A stretch of DNA of 64,000 nt from Cyrtodaria siliqua (GCA_037043455.1 JAWPHD010003275.1:62001-126000); one strand, 5' to 3'. Shown: positions 34,613 to 45,529, numbered from the stretch's first letter. Program-made: numbers and translations. Notes: generated by a model from the sequence alone, not told the origin.

Positions 34613-35600
34613 TAAAAACCAGAGGCCCAAGAGGGCCTGTATCGCTCTACTGGCTATACTTATGGTGTCCATGGTGGGGTGGGTGGATAGAACGATTAAT
34701 TTGTGTGTCAGATATGGCAATATCAAACTAGTTTTATATAAACGGTCTTTAATTACCAAGATATGGAGGAGGGATGTATTTGGCTCAAGTTTGGCTGGCT
34801 TTAAAAGAAATCAAACTTTCGACCACAGATTTTACCACAGGATCACCATTTGAACAAACTTGGTAGAGGACTATAAGCTGATTGTAAATACAAAACATTA
34901 AACTGTTGGCTCTTGTAATTTCAGATGATTTTTTTTAAGTTTGTCCCTATATAAGTCGATATAAAACATGTGACTCCGAGGATAGGGCCAAATTTGACTA
35001 AAGGGTCACCATTTGAACAAACTTGGTAGATGACCATAAGCTGATGGTACATACAATACAACATATTAAACCTCTGGCTCTTGTAGTTTCAGAGAAGAAG
35101 ATTTATTTTAAAGTTTTTCCCTATGTAACTCTATGTAAAACATGTGATCCCTGTGGAGGGGCCAAATTTGACCCCAGGGTCATCATTCAAACAAGTTGAT
35201 AGAGGACCATATATAGCAGAGGGTAAATAAAAAATATTAAACCTTTGACTCTTGTAGTTGTCAGAGAAGAAGATTTAGAGGAACATAAGCTGATAATAAA
35301 TACAAAATATTAAACCTTAAGCTCCTGTAATTTCAGAGAAGAAGATTTTTTTTGAAGTTTTTCTCTATATAAGTCTATGTAAACCTGTGACCACTGGGGC
35401 AGGGCCAACTTTGAGCCCATGGTCACCATTTGAACAAACTTGGTAGGGGATTCATAAGCTGATAATAAATTAAAAATATTAACCTTTATCTCTTGTAGTT
35501 TCATAGAAGTAGATTTTTGAAGTTCTTCCCTAATTTATTAACTCTATGTAAAACTGATCCAACAAGGGCCCTTAAACTCCCAATCAAATAAAAAAGAATA
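34613..35600 (+). repeat. Interspersed element with ~165-bp tandem units in the duplication spacer
   Basis: The head AGAGGCCCAAGAGGGCCTGT is followed by diverged units marked by GTCACCATTTGAACAAACTTGG at about 34840, 35005 and 35420 and by GGCTCTTGTAATTTCAG-like segments. It is the same class as 456-1500. It joins exactly at the end of copy A. Confidence 0.7.
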
Positions 35601-35935
35601 TAAGAATCCATCATGAGTATCCATGTGAGATAGAGAAATCTCACCCGAGGGTCAGAATTGTAACCAGGGACGAGGCTCTGCCGAGTGCCTGGTTGCAATT
35701 CTGATCCCGAGGGTGAGATTTCCCTATCTCACATGAATCACTCATGATGGATTATTTTTCTCCCATTATGTGTTTATTAAAAGCATAAAATCAATGACTT
35801 TGCTGATTTAACGCCAGAATAAGGCGACGTCGACGTAACGTCATGACGTCATAAGTCACATGTCATGTAAGATAGAGTTATCTCACATGAGGGAAATGCC
35901 TATCTCACATGAGCAGAAATGGGAGAATCAAGGTT
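35601..35935 (-). mobile_element. CRE-bearing hairpin MITE (spacer copy, type b)
   Basis: Inverted relative of 25113-25440. Arms ATCCATCATGAG and CTCATGATGGAT enclose paired AAATCTCACCCGAGGGTC-type arms around CGAGGCTCTGCCGAG (35671-35685). The remainder holds ACGTCATGACGTCAT and GGCGACGTCGACG. Confidence 0.75.
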
Positions 35936-36385
35936 TCTTATGAGAAAAAAACAAAAACAACACAAATTTAAATAAAAAAATAAAAAATAAAAATATAAAA
36001 AAATTAAACAGTAGAGCCTGAGCTTATAATGTACGTGCATGGTTTATTTATTGCATATGATTGACTATTAAGTATCAAATATGTGCTCCTAAGGTTTATA
36101 GTCCCGCCTCCCACATTGGCACAGTAGTCTAGACTATTGTGTGTGCTTGGTTAATGGTACATTTGATCGTATGTGGGGATCCCTTTTTTTGTGCCAAATT
36201 ATGTGTTGACTCCAAAAAAAGTACTTGTGTTCTGAAATTTACTGTCACAGGGCGTATAGTTAATCGACATGGTAAAGAAGTTATTTTGTGTTCTTCTAAA
36301 TGTCAAAAAAAAACAACGTGATCAAACACTGAAAATGTACAGCTGGGGGCCCCCTGCCCCACCCTCCCCTAAGGAACATACCTTT

Positions 36386-37005
36386 GTCACGTAGTTATCA
36401 ACATTTGTAAAGTTCGAAAGCTCTAAAGCATCTGGTGTTGGAGAAATGGACTTAACAAAAAACTTTGATGTAAAAATTGAATTGAATGTTGTTTAAGGCT
36501 CATTAACACAGTACAGGTTATTTAGAGCCGCCCCAGAGAGAGGGGAAGGATACATAGGAATCCGGGAACCGTGCCCTACTCTTATTATCAAATAGATTCC
36601 TATGGTTCTTTTACGTGCTCGGAGGATAGACCGATACACGGGACCGCCCGGTTTACGTCCCCATCCGACGGACGAGGCTATTAGGGAAAGTGTCTTGCCT
36701 AAGAACACACCGACAGAATTGATGTAAAAAACTTGAACGAAAAACTTCAATGTAAATTAACAAATTGTAAAAAAGTAGGCCAAGGTCATTTATATTGACA
36801 TGATTTGGGTAGGAACATATTGCTGCCATATAGATATAATTAAGTGTGTATGAAGTTTGAAAACTGTACTGCTTTTGGTATCTGAGGAATTGACTTAATA
36901 AAAAAACTTGAATGTAAAAACGGGATGTACATACGTACGGTACGTCCAGACGGACAAATGTAACACTATATGCCCGCACCACTTTCGTGGCTTGGCCTAA
37001 AAAAG
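36386..37005 (+). repeat. Interspersed tandem-unit element (copy B), interrupted by the SINE
   Basis: Collinear with A 22262-22610, ending GGACAAATGTAACACT and CCCGCACCACTTTCGTGG. Copy B has lost the first units. Confidence 0.65.
36476..36718 (-). mobile_element. SINE family 1, 5'-truncated, with empty site in copy A
   Basis: A 243-bp element flanked by TTGATGTAAAA at 36465-36475 and 36719-36729. Copy A has a single uninterrupted TTGATGTAAAA at about 22344-22354. The tRNA-like head is missing. The insertion is therefore younger than the segmental duplication. Confidence 0.93.
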
Positions 37006-37744
37006 TAACGCGCACCCTAATTTGCTATACCTCCATTGGCCCCTTATAAACAACAACTTCTAATTAAATTATGCAAGTACGCAGCATCAACACACCTGAC
37101 ACACCTAACATATCTCGCCTATTATTGGTGCACGAAAAACATTCTGTTGTCCTATATCATATGAAGAAAGGTATTTATATTCAATTCTCTTTGCATATTA
37201 CTGGAAACAAACTATAGAAAAATAACAGGAGTGTAACACGTTTGGTTTTCTAGCAGCGGCTATAAAATACCAGATAATTCTTGCTGTCTTATTATACAAA
37301 GGCTTATCATCTTATCATTAATCTTATTTGGCTGGATTAGGATTAACCAGCAGCACAGATATTGCTCAGTTAGGAGGAGTAAACGAGATTTAGATTTACG
37401 GATTTGATTTTGTTTGTGCAGGTTTTCCTGGGAATTATACTGTAACACAAGGATATATATCGAGGTATGACATTTTATTTGAACATTATTTTCTTTGAAA
37501 ACAAAAATGATATCACAACACACATCTTAATTGTTAACATTAGGTAATATAACTGTTACTATTTATTTCAATTGTTTTAAATATTTATGTTTAGGCCATT
37601 ATTTTTTAATACTTGTTTTACAAACCATCAAGTGGAGAATTGCTGTAGGAGGATGGAATTTTTTTTTTAAAAATTGGAAAAGCTATTTTTTATTTTGTTG
37701 GAAGAGATTGAAATTTTTGATTCAAATCTGGCTGGAGGTAAAAA

Positions 37745-38010
37745 ACTCAATAGACTATCAAATTCCCTAATAAATTATCAAATTCCCTAATAAACTATCA
37801 AATTCCCTAATAAACTATCATATTCCCTAATAAACTATCAAATTCCCAAATAAATCATCAAATTCCCAAATAAACAATCAAATTCCCAAATAAATTATCA
37901 AATTCCCTAATAAACTATCAAATTCCCTAATAAACAATCAAATTCCCAAATAAATTATCAAATTCCCTAATAAACTATCAAATTCCCTAATAAACTATCA
38001 AATTCCCTAG
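37745..38010 (+). repeat. 20-bp minisatellite (copy B)
   Basis: About thirteen units of TAATAAACTATCAAATTCCC type, three more than in copy A. Confidence 0.92.
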
Positions 38011-39529
38011 GGAAAATTAGAATTCCTACTGTAATTTTGTTTTGTCAAAGGAGGGTTGCTAAAACGAATTATCAAAAATAATGGCCTTACAATGCAAAAT
38101 ATCATCCCATGGTGTGCTATGTTATTTCTGATTTCAATAATTATTGTTTGTTATATTTTCTGTAACATGGCGAAAAAGTGTCCACATATTTGAATACTGT
38201 CAGTTTATGTAACAACAGCGAAGATGGTATATTTACTTAATACGTACATTAAAACATTTTTGGACTGAAATTCTAAACAATTTGCTTTGCAGACTATCAA
38301 AAACAACTTCATGTGAAAACCATTCAAAAAAGTAAGAAATTTTGAATTAGGCCAAATAAAATTATATATGTGGTTCCGGTTTCACGAATGACCCCAATTT
38401 TTAGGGGACGACCCCCCCCACCCCAACCCCCCACCCCACCCCACCACACACACCACACGCCCTTTTCTACTTTTTTCTTCTTTTTTTCTATCAACAAATA
38501 TATATTTAAGTTTATTAGGTTATAAAAGTATCGTGTGAAAAAAAGACAAAATATAATTTTTTTTTTTTTTTTAGAAAATAAAACATTTTTCCTATACCTA
38601 CCTGCCCTATTTTTTTTGAGCATGTAATGGGAACCACACATATAATTTTATTTGGCCTTACCGCAAAATATGAATGTTTCGCTGATATATAACTTATTCA
38701 GGTACTCAGATAAGCCCTAGTTAAACTGTTTCAGAAGAAACAATTAAGCGCCCTAAACAATAATTCAACAAGTCACATTTTTAATATGTTAAACTATCAC
38801 TGAAGGTGAAGAATACCTCCGTGTGTTTTTTTCAATTTAAATTTCAAGTTAAAGGGACACAAGGCAATCTTGATTTTTTTATAAAATAGCATGCAGTGTC
38901 CCGTTAGTTTTTCTACATAAATTGCAGTTGTTCAGTCATTATTATTAGTTATAAGAATTGTATAAAGCAAATTGTTTTTACAAATTAATAACTGCTGATA
39001 ACATTTCACCAATAATATATTCAAACCTATGGTATAATAACGAAGAAAAGCTGAAAACTCAAAATTGTATTTAAATATATGCAGATTTAAAGTCAAAATG
39101 ATACTGGATTAATAAATCGAGAGGCTAATTTTAATGCTTGATAAAGACTTCAAGATTGCCATGTGTCCCTTTAAACAAAGGTCCATAATAACGTTAAAAA
39201 AATGCAGAATCGAAAAACCTTTACTGCAGAGACACATCATATCATCACATGTGAACTGTATGCCAATTAAGTGTAATAACCACATGGAAACTGTTCAAGT
39301 AAAAGCCACATGAAGTTCATTATACAATATTTGAGTGGAAAATTCTATGTCAAACAAAGGGTCATAATTCCGTAATAAATTAGGAAATCAATGATATGTG
39401 ATGTAGAGGGGCATAAGTTCATCAATTGTTATGTGTATATAAAGTTTGGGAACAATCCACACAGCAACTGTTTCAGATATACAAGTAATAAAAATGTTTT
39501 AAAGAACGTGAAGTGGCATGATGGACAGT
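38011..39529. other. Duplicated non-coding stretch (copy B)
   Basis: Collinear with 23571-25112. A CCCCACCCC-rich run at 38409-38450 is specific to this copy. No gene was recognised. Confidence 0.55.
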
Positions 39530-39735
39530 GTGAATCTCCCATTTCTAGTCATGTGAGGTTTTCCTCATGTGAAATAACTCTATCTTACATGACACGTGCC
39601 TTTTACATGAAACGTCATGACGTCACGTTGGTGACGTCGCCTTGTTCTAGTGTAAAATTACAGTCATTGAAGTATGCCTGTATTAAATGCATAATGGGAG
39701 AAAAATAATCCATCATGAGTTCATCCATGTGAGAT
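39530..39735 (+). mobile_element. CRE-bearing MITE, left part (copy B)
   Basis: It matches A 25113-25315 including CATGACGTCACG and GGTGACGTCGCC, and is cut off at GTGAGAT where the foldback begins. Confidence 0.75.
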
Positions 39736-40516
39736 GCATCTCAAAACAACAGCTGCAGTGTTAGTTTTTGAAGTCCCACAGAGCTGTCATATGCTGCAAT
39801 CAACTCGGGAATAAATTATCTTTCCAATAACATACACTTTCGTATGTCCACACCACATAAGAAAAGCTCTGGTGCTCGAAAAACACAGAAAACGTACCTG
39901 TTTTTAAAAATCGACTCTAAGCCAGTCCGTATTATTGGCCTATACAGACCCCCGTAGACCGCTGTTTAGCCTTTGTAGAAGCTCCCGCAGACATAACTCA
40001 TCGACACTATTCCTTACGCACAATATGTCTTTATCCGTGCAATAAATAATGTCCAAGTACCTTTCCGACGATCACAAGTATTTAACAAGTATTTCTGCGG
40101 CTTTTCTATCAACTTCCGGCATTCTCAATGCAAATGGCGTCGTGGGATACTGAGATTTTTGAAAACGTGTACTTTTGATCGTCGGAAAGGTACTTGGACA
40201 TTATTTATTGCATGGATAAAGACATATTGTGCGTAAGGAATAGTGTCGATGAGTTGTTATGTCCGCGGGAGCTTCTACAAAGGCTAAACGGCGGACTACG
40301 GGGGTCTGTATAGGCGAATAATACGGACTGGCTTAGAGTCGATTTTTAAAAACAGGTACTTTTTCTGTGTTTTTCGAGCACCAGAGCTTTCTTATGTGGT
40401 GTGGACATATGAAAATGTATGTTATTGGAAAGATAATTTATTCCTGAGTTGATTGCAGCATATGACAGCTCTGTGGGACTTAAAAAACTAACACTGCAGC
40501 TGTTGTTTAGAGATGC
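39736..40516. mobile_element. Young ~780 bp foldback element
   Basis: The left arm 39736-40080 and right arm 40170-40516 are inverted copies with only about 15 differences by eye. They are separated by an 89-base loop. The termini read GCATCTC and GAGATGC. No transposase frame and no clear target duplication were found. It occupies the place of ~600 bp present in copy A. If transcribed it would fold into a ~345 bp near-perfect duplex. Confidence 0.85.
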
Positions 40517-40552
40517 ATGCCTATATTTTGGGATTTCCTCGATGCTGACCTT

Positions 40553-40570
40553 CAGTATTTAATAGAATAT

Positions 40571-40605
<35 letters not shown>

Positions 40606-40616
40606 CGGTACCTGTG
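40553..40616. mobile_element. Half of the palindromic hAT-like MITE
   Basis: TTTAATAGAATATAAC, a poly-T run and AAACCGGTACCTGTG match the right arm of 18708-18833. The left arm is missing. It sits at the junction where homology with copy A resumes. Confidence 0.75.
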
Positions 40617-40655
40617 ACATCATCTAGCGCATATAGTATGTCTGACATAATACAT

Positions 40656-40775
40656 CTGGCTCGTTTAGCTCAGTTGGGAGTGAGGTTGACTATTGCGCGC
40701 TCGACTATTATTACCTGCGATTGTAATTTTAGTGCGGGCTACGAGTTCAACCCCACGAAGGGGTACATTTTTTTT
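40656..40775 (+). mobile_element. tRNA-like SINE head or tRNA relic (copy B)
   Basis: Paralogue of 25955-26080 with A box TTAGCTCAGTTGGGAG and GAGTTCAACCCC. Confidence 0.5.
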
Positions 40776-41588
40776 TATACCACTATTTGATGGAGAATGC
40801 AAGGGTATAGTGTGCTATGGTGATAGACACACAATCTTGGTTTTTAATTCAGTAAATATTTAATAATGGTTGGTGTGTTATTGTTTGTGAACGTAATTAT
40901 TTTGTGTTTTATAAGCTAAAAGTTACAAACATTGTCACTTTAAAGATTGATTTCCCAATTACGTTTTATAGACAAAAATGTTTTTTTCTCCATTTTGATT
41001 TTTTATTTCAAATTTGGAGAAAAAAATCGTACATTAATGGGCAAAAAAGGAACAGAGTGAGTGAGTGTAACATATTAAGTTTCATTGAACTCTACAGCAG
41101 TCAAAAGCACAGCCAGCGCAGCTTTACAGATGTTCAATAGACAAGGAACATCTTTCTCATCTGTCTTTCTTAGAATTGCATTATATTCCTTTAGTAGTTC
41201 TTGTGAAAAAACACTTGTTTTAATATTTATCTGTGACGGGCACCATTAATTTTACTATCGCTGACACTGTGCAGAAGTTTTAAAAGTGTTCATGTAATGA
41301 ATGATACCATCTCTGGCACACATTTCCTGTGAAATTATGATAACATATCTATGTTTTTTCATCTTTTTTTCCCTCTAATATTCGATAATGTAAAGGTATA
41401 AGTGTTATTTTCTTAATTAAACCTGAGTTTGACATGCAAGATGACTGATTTCGGGGTCACAAGTTTGAACCCCACCCAGAAGGTTTATGGATCAAGTACT
41501 TTAATCAAAGTTATTTTTCACCTCATGGATTGTTTGAATGGTGTTTTACATCATTTTTAGCACATGTTAGGCCATAATATATGATGGT

Positions 41589-41671
41589 CGATTTTTAGCT
41601 CGACTGATCAGAGATCAGTCAGCTTATGCCGTGGTGCGGCATCCGTCAGTCCGTCCGTCTGTCCATAAACT
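41589..41671 (+). mobile_element. 83-bp insertion with 10-bp target duplication (copy B)
   Basis: ATATGATGGT occurs at 41579-41588 and 41672-41681 but only once at the matching place in copy A. The insert starts CGATTTTTAGCTCGACTGAT, contains a GATCAGAGATCAGTC inverted pair and has a CCGTCCGTCTGTCC run. Confidence 0.75.
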
Positions 41672-41935
41672 ATATGATGGTTGATTTTTTTGTGGTAGAG
41701 GCAGACCGTCCCATTTTTCCTGGGAAGAACCATACTGTATACCTCCAGCCATCTTAAGAATCAACATTTAACTTATTTGAGAAGATGAGCTCCGAGAGGG
41801 ATTCGAACCCACAGCGGTGTAGTCTTTTGAATGATTGCATTTAAGTACATCTTAGAACAAAAGTTCAGACAAGTAATACTAATATTGTACAAAAAATAGG
41901 CAGGCAGTTTTGTGAGATTTGTTTAACTTTGTGAG

Positions 41936-42270
41936 AAACATACACAAGCTGGTCAACAGTAAAATGGGGCTATGGTTAGGGTCAGACTCCTTTGGACACA
42001 TATTCCCAGAGAGTTTCAGCTTGATCGAATCACACACAGAACAGTCAGAATAGTAGTCCAGTACTGAGAAAGTGAATTGAAGGACTTTGTCAAGGACTAA
42101 CTTGGGAAGTATTTAATATAATAAACATAAACAGTCAGCACTGTTTCTATAACAGTCAGTACTGTTTCTATATTAGTGGCTTTTGTAGCTTAGAGCTGCA
42201 GGACTCTCCCCTGTCTGGCATTGGTAGCTTAGAGCTGCAGAACTCTATAAAAGTTGAACAGGAAATGTAG
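41936..42270 (+). other. Non-collinear stretch downstream of TRIM-like gene B
   Basis: It contains two SINE family 3-like fragments (TAGCTTAGAGCTGCAG at about 42188 and 42226) and a short AACAGTCAG.ACTGTTTCTAT repeat (42130-42175). It does not align with A 27105-28165. Confidence 0.45.
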
Positions 42271-42392
42271 CATTCAAGGACCACAGTCAACCAGAAACAC
42301 ACATCAAAACAAACAACACTTACAAGGATAAATAAGGGGCAAATATAATCCATACAGAAATCCACAATATATGTGTCCATTTGAGTATATGT

Positions 42393-42402
42393 CTCTTTTA
42401 TA
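42393..42402 (-). promoter_or_regulatory. Altered poly(A) signal position downstream of gene B
   Basis: Where copy A has AATAAA on the minus strand, copy B reads TATAAA (plus-strand TTTATA). This is a weaker known variant, so 3' end choice may differ between the genes. Confidence 0.2.
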
Positions 42403-42424
42403 TGTTTTGACTTAATTGTACTTG

Positions 42425-44131
42425 TTATTTAAGTTCAAACACTTGCACAGTGCTATCTGCTAGGTAGAGTTTATCTTCCTGGTTGCTGTATGATATGGAG
42501 TATGGATGAGACATTCCATCTGCCTTTGTCAGTAGTATTCTCAGTCTCTCACAGTTCTCTGTGATCTGGTGCACATTGTGGGAGGTATCCCCACACAGGT
42601 AAACAGTCCCAACACTGTCTACACATACTCCTACTGGACGTGGCAGGTCCATGTCCTTATATATGGCTCGGACGACACCCTCCATGGTCATGCTGGTCAG
42701 GGAATGGTTATTATAATCAGAAACATACAGGGTTGTTCTGTCAGGACTGATAGCTATATAACGTGGATTAATAAACAGTTTATCACCATTCTTATCTGTA
42801 GATATAACCTTTACCACAACAGTTCCATTCATTTCCATGATTTCAACTTTTGGAGGGTTTTTGAATGTCACTGCAAGTCTGTCACCATAGCACACTATAC
42901 CCTGGCAGGCTCCATCTACCTTCATCTCCCGACCTATTGACAGTCTACTGTCAGCAACCAACACAAACTGGATAACCTTCTTCTTAGGGACAGTTACAGC
43001 AACTTCATCTGTTTTGGTCTCTGTTATATCCCATGGTCGTGCTGTCACTTGAAGCTGGGACACAATCTTATTTTGCTTCGTGTCCAGGAGTTTGATAGCT
43101 ACATTGCTACCATCAATAATGATGAGTCGTCCATCTGTCAGGACGGTTGAACCAGTGATCCTGCACTGGTGTTTATCAGATGATTTCACATTGATGTCTT
43201 GTATAAAGGTGGCTTTGAGGTCTTTAGGGTTCTTTAGTTGTCCCAATACTTTGACACCTCTTAGTAGGTTTTGTATCTGCGGGTCGGGCTTGAACTTGTA
43301 CCTCCTTGTTTGGTTCTCATTTTCCATTTTGGCTAGTTCCTCTCCAAATGCCTTAATGTTTTTCTCAGCTTTTTTTATCTTTATAAACAGTTGTGTGTTT
43401 TGTTGAGTTTTTCTCAATATTTCCAAGTCAGAGTTAAGTGTCTGAATGTCCTGTATAGCCGTGCTGCATGTTGCAGAAAGTGTGTTCATCTTTTCAATAT
43501 CTGCATCTTCAATGCTTTTTGCTTCTTTCTTAACTACATTTTCCAGTTTGTCAAACACAATGTTTACTTCTTCTCTGAGTTTTCCTATATCTTCTATCGC
43601 CCGAGAGTAACAATTTTTAGTTTGAAAAATATTTTGTCCTGTTTTGCATTTATTGTCATTAAATTGTTTCTCCATTGCCTCTAATTTCATAATCATGTTT
43701 TTGTATTCAGCCTGGTCTTCAATCCCTTCAGCAATGTCTTCAATATAGCCGACGCCTTCACAACCACGATGATTCACGATCATACAGGCGCTGCAACCAA
43801 GCTGATCATGTGATGGACAGAAATACTCTACTGATTTACCTTTGTGTTGAATGCACATCTCGGTGCACATGTCCTTAGGTTTGGCTGTTGCTGCTTTTTC
43901 AAGTGGCATTTCACTTTTATCCAATAGAGAGTGGTTTCTCATCGGCATTGGTCGACAATGACACTTATAACACGCCTCACATAAATAATGCTGACAGTCG
44001 ACATAGAATCCTGTGGCAGGTAGCTGGTGTCCATCCATGCTGCATGGGTCACATGACAATCCAAAATCTTCCTGAGATGCTCCCGTTACAGAGACACTCA
44101 TCTTGTCTGCCTTTCTACCTGATACTTCCAT
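42425..44131 (-). CDS. RING-less TRIM-type protein, copy B, with a lost B-box1 ligand
   Basis: A 568-aa intact single-exon frame, same plan as the gene at 28357-30108: B-box1 (27-67), B-box2 (93-124, all eight ligands kept), coiled coil (~135-275), NHL-like propeller (~325 to end). Residue 43 is Tyr (TAT) where copy A has Cys (TGT), so one predicted zinc ligand of B-box1 is gone and that box may fold poorly. The final blade lacks the ~16-residue insertion of copy A and ends in a compact LYLADSTVQVFELK. The first ~300 residues differ from copy A at about 27 positions, the last ~262 at about 66. No stop or frameshift is seen, which favours a working gene over a pseudogene. The role is inferred only from the family. 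Confidence 0.92.
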   Translation of the reverse strand: MEVSGRKADKMSVSVTGASQEDFGLSCDPCSMDGHQLPATGFYVDCQHYLCEACYKCHCRPMPMRNHSLLDKSEMPLEKAATAKPKDMCTEMCIQHKGKSVEYFCPSHDQLGCSACMIVNHRGCEGVGYIEDIAEGIEDQAEYKNMIMKLEAMEKQFNDNKCKTGQNIFQTKNCYSRAIEDIGKLREEVNIVFDKLENVVKKEAKSIEDADIEKMNTLSATCSTAIQDIQTLNSDLEILRKTQQNTQLFIKIKKAEKNIKAFGEELAKMENENQTRRYKFKPDPQIQNLLRGVKVLGQLKNPKDLKATFIQDINVKSSDKHQCRITGSTVLTDGRLIIIDGSNVAIKLLDTKQNKIVSQLQVTARPWDITETKTDEVAVTVPKKKVIQFVLVADSRLSIGREMKVDGACQGIVCYGDRLAVTFKNPPKVEIMEMNGTVVVKVISTDKNGDKLFINPRYIAISPDRTTLYVSDYNNHSLTSMTMEGVVRAIYKDMDLPRPVGVCVDSVGTVYLCGDTSHNVHQITENCERLRILLTKADGMSHPYSISYSNQEDKLYLADSTVQVFELK

Positions 44132-44530
44132 GTTTACACGGGCTGTATCATATCTTCATACACTATTTATTTGACTTCTATTCTGATATGTTTATGTTTT
44201 TGCTAATTTCATATTCAGGTTTAACTTTTAATTCACTTTATCCACAAGATTTTGAAAGCTATGTCTCACTGAAAACTGATACCTTCTCAAGTCTCTTACT
44301 TTATGTTCGATAAAAGCCTAACTCGGATGTGACAAATATTTTACCTGGTTCCCTTACTTTTATGGTAGACTGTACTAATGATGGGGTTAAAGCCAAGTTT
44401 AATATTTAGGACGACAAGAAAATATAACACCTATATCATGTGACATGGCTATTAATAGCAAAAGTGACATATTTCAGTACACTAAATTTATGTTGGGTTG
44501 CATATACTGTTTAAAGATTTGATTTTTAAG
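44132..44530 (-). other. Upstream flank of TRIM-like gene B
   Basis: Near-identical to the flank of gene A. Promoter elements were not resolved. Confidence 0.5.
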
Positions 44531-44689
44531 GAAAATATTTTAAGTAGATATAAAAGAGGAACAGGAATTGTGAAAAGACATTTGATAACCTGGTATGGCC
44601 TTGTTTGATATATACTGCTGTGGGTCAACAGTCATGCCCTTGGATGCACAGTTTTAACCACTGACCTTACAGAAGTAGATAGATGTATA

Positions 44690-45000
44690 ACATCAACCTG
44701 ATATATATTTTTGTAAAATCAGGACAGTATCATTAGCACAGCGTGATATACAGCCTGATATCAGGGCAGTATTATTACACATCATGGTATACAGATATCC
44801 AACTGGCATATACTTTTGTAACATCAGGACAGTATCATCAGCACATCATGATATACATATATCCACCTGGTATATACATTTTTGTAAAATCAGGACAGTA
44901 TCATCAGCACTGCGTGATATACAGATATCCCCCATGAATATACTTTTGTAACATCTGGACAGTATCATCAGCACAGCGTGATAAACATGTATCCACCTGA
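44690..45000 (+). repeat. ~60-bp tandem array, first block (copy B)
   Basis: About five diverged units with ATCAGGACAGTATCATCAGC and GATATACA.ATATCC. The unit order differs from copy A. Confidence 0.88.
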
Positions 45001-45002
45001 TA

Positions 45003-45182
45003 TAATAGGATTATTACTAGAGTAACGTGTTCTGGAAGTTTGTATCACCTCGAGTAGGTCAATGCCAGATCAAGGATCACACGAGAGACGGAGCCTCGAG
45101 TGTGATCCTGATCTGGCATTTACCTACGAGAGGTGATACACACGTCCAGAACACGTTACTCTAGTAATGATCCTTTTATTAT
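45003..45182. mobile_element. Hairpin element type c
   Basis: Arms starting TAATAGGATTATTACTAGAG and ending in its complement pair over ~80 bases around CGAGAGACGGAGCCTCG (45082-45098). It interrupts the array and is absent from copy A. Confidence 0.8.
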
Positions 45183-45529
45183 ATACCTCTTACACATCAT
45201 TAACATAGACATATTTGCATAGCTATTGCATACACATTCAATAAAGCATATTATTTCTGGATAAATTGAAGCGGGAAAATGTATGTAGTTTTAAGGTGTT
45301 GGTGTTCATTGGTCTGATCTACTTGTTTTGTTTGTATGACGTAACGTCGTCTTGACATTCTCGCGCATAGTGGCGTAAAACTTGCTTGAATCATTGGAAA
45401 AACCACTGTTATATTTTTAGTAAGATAGTGATACTAATTCTATTTTTAATAGCATAGTGATAACCTGTAGTGTGATACAGGATGTTGTATTCCATTGTCA
45501 GAAAATGAAGGTACTATGTATATATTATT
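45183..45529. other. Unassigned sequence within the copy B array
   Basis: AT-rich, with no gene or repeat recognised. TTTTATTATATACCTCTTAC at its left edge suggests a join to array-like sequence. Confidence 0.35.
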
